Under the pieces are notes generated by a model. That model was not told the DNA's origin and did no database searches. It saw nothing but the letters and a program-made list of their open reading frames with translations. This document shows, piece after piece, positions 59,782-64,000 of a stretch of 64,000 nucleotides of DNA. The DNA lies in contig CBDHFM010000009.1 of the NCBI GenBank assembly GCA_965262505.1, positions 1-64,000 on the forward strand. Reading direction: 5' to 3'. Every line of letters starts with the position of its first letter. Position 1 is the stretch's first letter. The stretch is from JACPPO01 sp965262505 (lineage in GTDB: Bacteria > Acidobacteriota > Vicinamibacteria > Vicinamibacterales > UBA2999). The translations under genes were made by a program, and so were the position numbers.

Positions 59782-61950
59782 ATGGCCTGGTGGCGTAAAC
59801 CGTCGGCGCAGACATCCCGGTCCCGGTGGAACCAGGACGACTACCACACCGCGTTCGCCGCGACCAGCAAGGCGCAGATCGAGCAGGGCGTGGCGCCGTG
59901 GCAGACGCCGTGGACGCCCGGCGCGCGCCGACGCCCTGCAAACCTCCAGACCGGCACGCCGTATCGGGGCGGCAATGCGATCTACCTCAGTGTCACCCAA
60001 ACGGCGAAGGGCTACCGCGATCACCGCTGGGCCACCTACAAGCAACTCCACGACAGGGGCGGGCGGGTTCGCACAGGCGAGCAGGCCACGCACGTGCTGT
60101 TTTACAAGTTTGACGACCCGCAGGAGAAGGCGGGCGCGGCCGAGCAGGCACAGACCCGCCCGCCGATGGTCCGCGTCTACGCCGTGTTCAACGTCGAACA
60201 AGCGGACCACGTGACGCTCGACCGGCGCGACGACCAGGACACCGAGCCCGAGTGGAAGGCCCACCAGACGGCCGAGCGGGTGATCCACGAGAGCGGCGTA
60301 CACGTCAAACATGTTCGCGGCGACCGGGCCTTTTACAACATGCAGACCGACAAGGTGACACTCCTGGAGCGTGAGCAGATGGCGACCGCGAACGGGTATT
60401 ACCAAATTGCGCTGCACGAACTCAGCCACGCGACCGGCCACCCGGTGCGCATGGACCGCGACACCCTGAAAAATGGTGCCGGCAACTTCGGCAGCGTGGA
60501 GTACGCCCGCGAAGAACTCCGCGCGGAAATGTCCGCGATGCTGACCGGTGACTGTGTGGGCGTCGGTCACGACGGCAGCCGAGGCGCGGCGTACGTCCAG
60601 GGCTGGATCGCGGCGCTGGACCACGACCCACGGGAAATCTACAAGGCCGCCGCCGACGCCCAACACATCTCCGATTACCTCATGCGGCCGATCCGCGACC
60701 GCGAACAGGAGACCGCGCAGGAACATCGCGCGCTGGCGGAGAAATACTCGGCCGCGCGCAGTCCGCGGATCAGCTCCGCGCCGACGGTGCGACCGCTGGA
60801 CCCGCGCCCGCCCATGCCCGTGGGTGCCGACCCTGGACCTCGCGCGAATGATCGTCCACCCGAGGGGGATCCTCAGCCCCGCCGGGCGCGGCGATCGCGC
60901 GCGGGTGACACGATGACCAGCCGCCCGGCCCAGGGCGACACGCGCCCCGAGAGCCCCGCCACGGTCCCGACGTTGCAGGACCGCGCCGGCCAGCTCGCGC
61001 CCCTCGGATGGACCGGCCGCGAGGCCGAATGGCTGGCCCTGGTCGCCTTGCATAGCGGCGCGTTTACGCGCGCGCAATGTGGGGTGTACTTCCAGGCCGG
61101 CGACGACCGCAAACGCCTGTTGCGGTTCGTCCGCGCCCTCATCGAGAAGCACCTCGCCATCGAGGACGCGCGGCCCATCTTCCCCGGCGGCGCGCGGGCC
61201 GTGTTGCTCACCGGCAAGCCCATCTATCAGGCACTGGGCATCCCCGACGTGCGACACCGCCGGTCGAAGGGCGCGACGACGATCGTCCTCATGCGCCGGC
61301 TCCTCTCGCTCGATTACATCATCGAGCGGCCGACCTTCGGATGGCTCCCCACCGAGGCCGACAAGGTGCACCGGTTCGAGGCGCTCGGGCTGGACCGCCG
61401 CACCTTCCCGTACCGGCTGTCCGGGCCAGACGGGAAACCGCAGACGCCGCGCTCTTTCGCGTTCAAGCTGCCGATCGCCGTGGACGATCAAGCGGCGACG
61501 TTCGTGTACGTGGACGCCGGGCAGACCACCGATAGCGAGCTGCGCGCGTGGGGCGCGGCTCATGCGCCACTGTGGGCCGCACTTCGGGCGCGGACTTTCG
61601 CCGTGCAGGTCGCCGCGGTCGGCATGGGCGCCGAGGCGGCAGACCGCGCCGCGCCAGCGCTGAAACACTGGACGCGCGACGGCGACGGCCCGGGCGTAGA
61701 AATCCCCACCGGACAGACCCAGGCTGACCCGGACATTAGCCAGGAAATCGCTCGCTTGAGAGAGGCGACGCTCGGCGGCAATCGTTCCTTACTCGGCGAG
61801 TGGGGCGGATTCAAGATGGCCGTAGATCGCCTGAAAGCGCTGCGCCAACTCCCCGACGGTACGCCCACCACAACGACGGCGCGAGTGGCGATTGACCGCT
61901 TCCACATTTGGTCAACCTCGCGGCTGACTGGCCCCGAGGCGGCGATCTGA
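59782..61950 (+). CDS. ArdC-like antirestriction protein, second full copy
   Basis: A 722-residue homologue of 6694-8859 with clear sequence divergence. N-terminal GVAPWQTPW, zincin HELSH at 212-216, EELRAE downstream, then the winged-helix-like half (LGWTGREAEWLALVALHSGA, FTRAQCGVYF). The start ATG has GGAGGG upstream. The HELGH-to-HELSH change keeps the metal ligands. Both halves are preserved between copies, indicating that the long C-terminal region is under selection. It lies upstream of a virD4 remnant, with the noncoding element between. Confidence 0.83.
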   Translation: MAWWRKPSAQTSRSRWNQDDYHTAFAATSKAQIEQGVAPWQTPWTPGARRRPANLQTGTPYRGGNAIYLSVTQTAKGYRDHRWATYKQLHDRGGRVRTGEQATHVLFYKFDDPQEKAGAAEQAQTRPPMVRVYAVFNVEQADHVTLDRRDDQDTEPEWKAHQTAERVIHESGVHVKHVRGDRAFYNMQTDKVTLLEREQMATANGYYQIALHELSHATGHPVRMDRDTLKNGAGNFGSVEYAREELRAEMSAMLTGDCVGVGHDGSRGAAYVQGWIAALDHDPREIYKAAADAQHISDYLMRPIRDREQETAQEHRALAEKYSAARSPRISSAPTVRPLDPRPPMPVGADPGPRANDRPPEGDPQPRRARRSRAGDTMTSRPAQGDTRPESPATVPTLQDRAGQLAPLGWTGREAEWLALVALHSGAFTRAQCGVYFQAGDDRKRLLRFVRALIEKHLAIEDARPIFPGGARAVLLTGKPIYQALGIPDVRHRRSKGATTIVLMRRLLSLDYIIERPTFGWLPTEADKVHRFEALGLDRRTFPYRLSGPDGKPQTPRSFAFKLPIAVDDQAATFVYVDAGQTTDSELRAWGAAHAPLWAALRARTFAVQVAAVGMGAEAADRAAPALKHWTRDGDGPGVEIPTGQTQADPDISQEIARLREATLGGNRSLLGEWGGFKMAVDRLKALRQLPDGTPTTTTARVAIDRFHIWSTSRLTGPEAAI

Positions 61951-61959
61951 TGGTGCCCC

Positions 61960-62280
61960 CCGTGTGTCCCCGTTCCGTGGCAGGGCGCAGGGCAGGCGAC
62001 ATGCCACGCGGACACAGGGGGGGGTGTGGCAAAAAGAGAGGGGAGGGTGTGGCACACCACGCGTCCATTTTTCGCTGTCCCCGTTCGTGTTTTTCGTCCT
62101 AGACCGGACGGCACGAGCCGCGCCAGCGGGGAGGGACGGGACGGGAGCGACCCCCCCCTTTTGACCGCTGGCGCGGTCAGCCGATGGGGGGGTGTGGCAC
62201 CTGGTGTGGCACACCCACCCCCCCCGGGGGGGGGTCGCTCCCGTCCGTATGTATCCCTGCGGGAAGGCTCCCCGGCCCGC
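61960..62280. other. Conserved noncoding element with interleaved inverted repeats, copy 2
   Basis: It holds the same structure as 8915-9225: G-rich GGGGGGGGTGTGG repeats; CCGCGCCAGCGG at 62118-62129 pairing with 62165-62176; GACGGGAGCGACCCC at 62140-62154 pairing with 62231-62245. The spacer sequences differ while both palindromes are unchanged. Confidence 0.6.
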
Positions 62281-62391
62281 TCGCGGGCCGGACGATCAGC
62301 CACACCGCGCGGCCCGATGCGTGACGCACTCCTCCGCGCCTTCCTGGTCATCGGCGGCATCAGTGCCGCGTGCGCCTGGACGTGACCGAGC

Positions 62392-63122
62392 GTGTTCCCC
62401 GAGGCCGATCCCGTGGCGGTTCTCGTCCGCGACCACACGCCGAACGTGTACACGGCCGTCGTCGCCTGGTACGACGTCGCGCCCGGCGTGGCCGTGTTCC
62501 TCACGGGCCAATTTCTCATCAGCCCGTCGCGGATCTGGTGCGCCCGGATAGGCGTCAGTTTTGGGCGCCGGTCCCGCCTTCCCGCGTGGCCACTTTCGCC
62601 TACGTCGACCGGCCCGGGGATCGTCGTCGTGGAGGTCCATCACCCGGTCAGAGCCATCGAGAGCCCGACCCCGAATGGCTGACAATTCCCGAGCGCGGAT
62701 TCTCTCCCGGCGCGGCGATGTTCGGCGCGGTCGGCTCCGGTAAGACCTCCGCTTGTCTGCACCCGGTCGCCCGCCAGCTCTTGAGCTGGTACGCGGACAA
62801 TCCTGAGCGGCGACCGGCCGCGCTCGTCCTGGAAGTCAAAGGCGATTCTTACCACGACATCCGCCGGATGCTGACCGATCGGGACCGAGGCGGCGACGAC
62901 ATCGAGCTGTCCCTCGATGCCCGGCTGACGTGGAATCCCCTGAGCGCGACGTGGCTCGATTCGTACTCGCTCGCCTCCCCCGTGGCGTCCCGGTGGAATC
63001 AACTATTCAGCAAGGGAAAGAACCGGTTGGGCAACCGGCGTACCGCCACCGCAATCCGCCGGTTCCCCTACACCCGGCAACTTGAAGTTCTACAACTCGA
63101 AGCCCAGGCGCGCCGAGGGCTA
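62392..63122 (+). pseudogene. virD4/traG coupling-protein remnant, copy 2 (frameshifted)
   Basis: The first frame (GTG at 62392) carries VAVLVRDHTPNV and one membrane segment to about 62680. A one-base shift is needed to continue into PEWLTIPERGFSPGAAMFGA, Walker A GAVGSGKTSACLHP, and LVLEVKGDSYHDIRRML. The frame then runs to about SRWNQLFSKGKN, after which the sequence is no longer VirD4. The C-terminal two thirds, including Walker B, are missing. Confidence 0.78.
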
Positions 63123-63133
63123 GGGGCGCGCCG

Positions 63134-63375
63134 ATGACCACCGCCGCACACGCCGCCGCGACGAAGGCCGCACGCGGCAAACGACCACCGCCGAACTCAC
63201 GACGGCGCTCCCGCTGTTCGAGGCCGCGACCGGTCGGATCGCCGAACTCGTGTCACGCATGGACGACCGCGAGCCGCGGATGGCCGACACCGAAGACCGG
63301 CTCCGCCGGACGATGGAGACGATCATCGACCGCATCGGCGACCCCGACGGCGTGCCCGACCCGGTTACCCATTGA
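63134..63375 (+). pseudogene. Frameshifted small coiled-coil gene after virD4
   Basis: MTTAAHAAATKAARGK shifts frame at about 63180 to TTTAELTTALPLFEAATGRI, then AELVSRMDDREPRMADTEDR, and a stop at 63373-63375. The combined ~80-residue product would be helical. Unknown family. Confidence 0.45.
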
Positions 63376-63537
63376 CACCCGTCACGAGGGCCGGTCCGCC
63401 GGCAGAGCCATCCAGCCCGCGTATGAGCCGGTTGTGCGCCGTGAGGCAACGCCGCAACCACCGTCCGCGCGCCATTAGCGCCAGATCCGAGCAGCACCCC
63501 GGTCCTGAGGAAGCCATTTAAGGCTCGTGCTGACCCC

Positions 63538-63786
63538 TTAGCTGGTCTCGGCGATGGTCTCGGCGGTGTCGGTCCATATCCCGTGCGCGTCTTTCGTTGC
63601 GACCAGGCGCGGCCTCCTGCCATCCAGGTTTTCAAGGACGAGCACGGTCCCCTTGACCTTCTGTCGCCGGGTCGCGATGCGTTTGGCCGCGCTCACATTG
63701 AACGCCTCGAATGGGTCTCCCGTCTCTCCTAGGCTTGCCAAATCCTTCTTTTCAGTCACGCGATAGACGAGCATATTCAGACTCAT
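63538..63786 (-). CDS. Hypothetical 82-residue protein
   Basis: A strong GGGAGG ribosome site lies 5 bases before the ATG. Sequence includes NMLVYRVTEKKDLASLGETG and KGTVLVLENLDGRRPRLVAT, a plausible small beta-rich fold. No family is recognised. It overlaps the end of a small upstream frame in ATGA, suggesting a coupled operon extending to the right. Confidence 0.55.
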   Translation of the reverse strand: MSLNMLVYRVTEKKDLASLGETGDPFEAFNVSAAKRIATRRQKVKGTVLVLENLDGRRPRLVATKDAHGIWTDTAETIAETS

Positions 63787-63890
63787 GGTCCTCCCACTTG
63801 TGGGTTTACCACTTTTGGGGGCAGGTTGAACAGTGCCCGGTCCTGGTCGCGCTCGAGGTACTCATTGAAGCCCTTCATGAGCCGGGGCAT
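63783..63890 (-). CDS. Possible 35-residue upstream ORF coupled to the 82-residue gene
   Basis: MPRLMKGFNEYLERDQDRAL then FNLPPKVVNPQVGG ends in the ATGA that starts the next gene. It may be a leader-type ORF or the end of a longer broken gene. Confidence 0.3.
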   Translation of the reverse strand: MPRLMKGFNEYLERDQDRALFNLPPKVVNPQVGGP

Positions 63891-64000
63891 GGACACCGGG
63901 TCGGCCTGGCGCGCCGATACAGATTTATTCTAGCGGCACAGGCCCAGGCCGCAGGCCTCGTCAATCAGGGCGAGGCGGCCTGACCTATGACCCCGGACTT

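Overview
The window is high-GC DNA from a Gram-negative bacterium. Evidence for this is two small beta-barrel outer-membrane proteins, a phenol-MetA-type outer-membrane protein, and an exosortase with secreted proteins ending in a C-terminal sorting tail. The gene content resembles repeat-rich genomes of Acidobacteriota (Vicinamibacteria-like) or similar uncultured lineages, but that placement is an inference with low confidence; there is no rRNA or other marker gene. Both ends cut through features: the first gene lacks its start, and a conjugation remnant runs off the right.

Layout. 1-2.9 kb: a secreted VPALP-tailed protein with a ~0.9 kb 3' repeat. 3-8.9 kb: toxin-antitoxin (TA) genes, a divergent pair of tyrosine integrases and a large ArdC-like antirestriction protein. 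9.3-15.6 kb: an IS21-family element whose istB is split by a complete Tn3-family transposon (34-bp inverted repeats, 5-bp TGGTG duplication). 15.7-19.3 kb: a decayed virD4, then a plasmid-type replicon (iterons, RepA, ParA, a ribbon-helix-helix partner and palindromic sites). 19.4-25.8 kb: an outer-membrane protein, the second VPALP-tailed protein (1019 aa, Calx-beta-like repeats) and a retropepsin-like protein. 25.9-41 kb: second and third integrase copies, many TA modules, VirB11 fragments, and a partial duplicate of the 3.6-8 kb block. 41.5-46.3 kb: a three-gene operon of methyltransferase, exosortase and GT-C glycosyltransferase. 46.4-54 kb: IS remnants, DNA-methyltransferase remnants, two small outer-membrane proteins, a YCII protein and an intact IS3-family element. 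54.6-58.4 kb: a 908-aa all-coiled-coil protein and a GT2 glycosyltransferase. 59.8-64 kb: a second full ArdC locus followed by a frameshifted virD4.

How the parts fit. The operon at 41.5-46.3 kb is the most distinctive unit. Its middle gene appears to carry two complete exosortase cores in tandem, each with Cys, Arg and His at almost identical spacing. It is a natural candidate to process the two VPALP-tailed proteins, which have near-identical signal peptides, tails and 3' flanks but unrelated middles.

The rest looks like layered, largely immobilised conjugative or plasmid DNA. ArdC occurs at four loci, VirD4 and VirB11 are broken everywhere, and integrases occur in intact and deleted copies. 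At least ten TA loci are present; in four of them the toxin is truncated or frameshifted while the antitoxin is intact. Between ardC and virD4 both full loci keep a noncoding element with two interleaved perfect inverted repeats, a good candidate for a transfer origin or a structured RNA.
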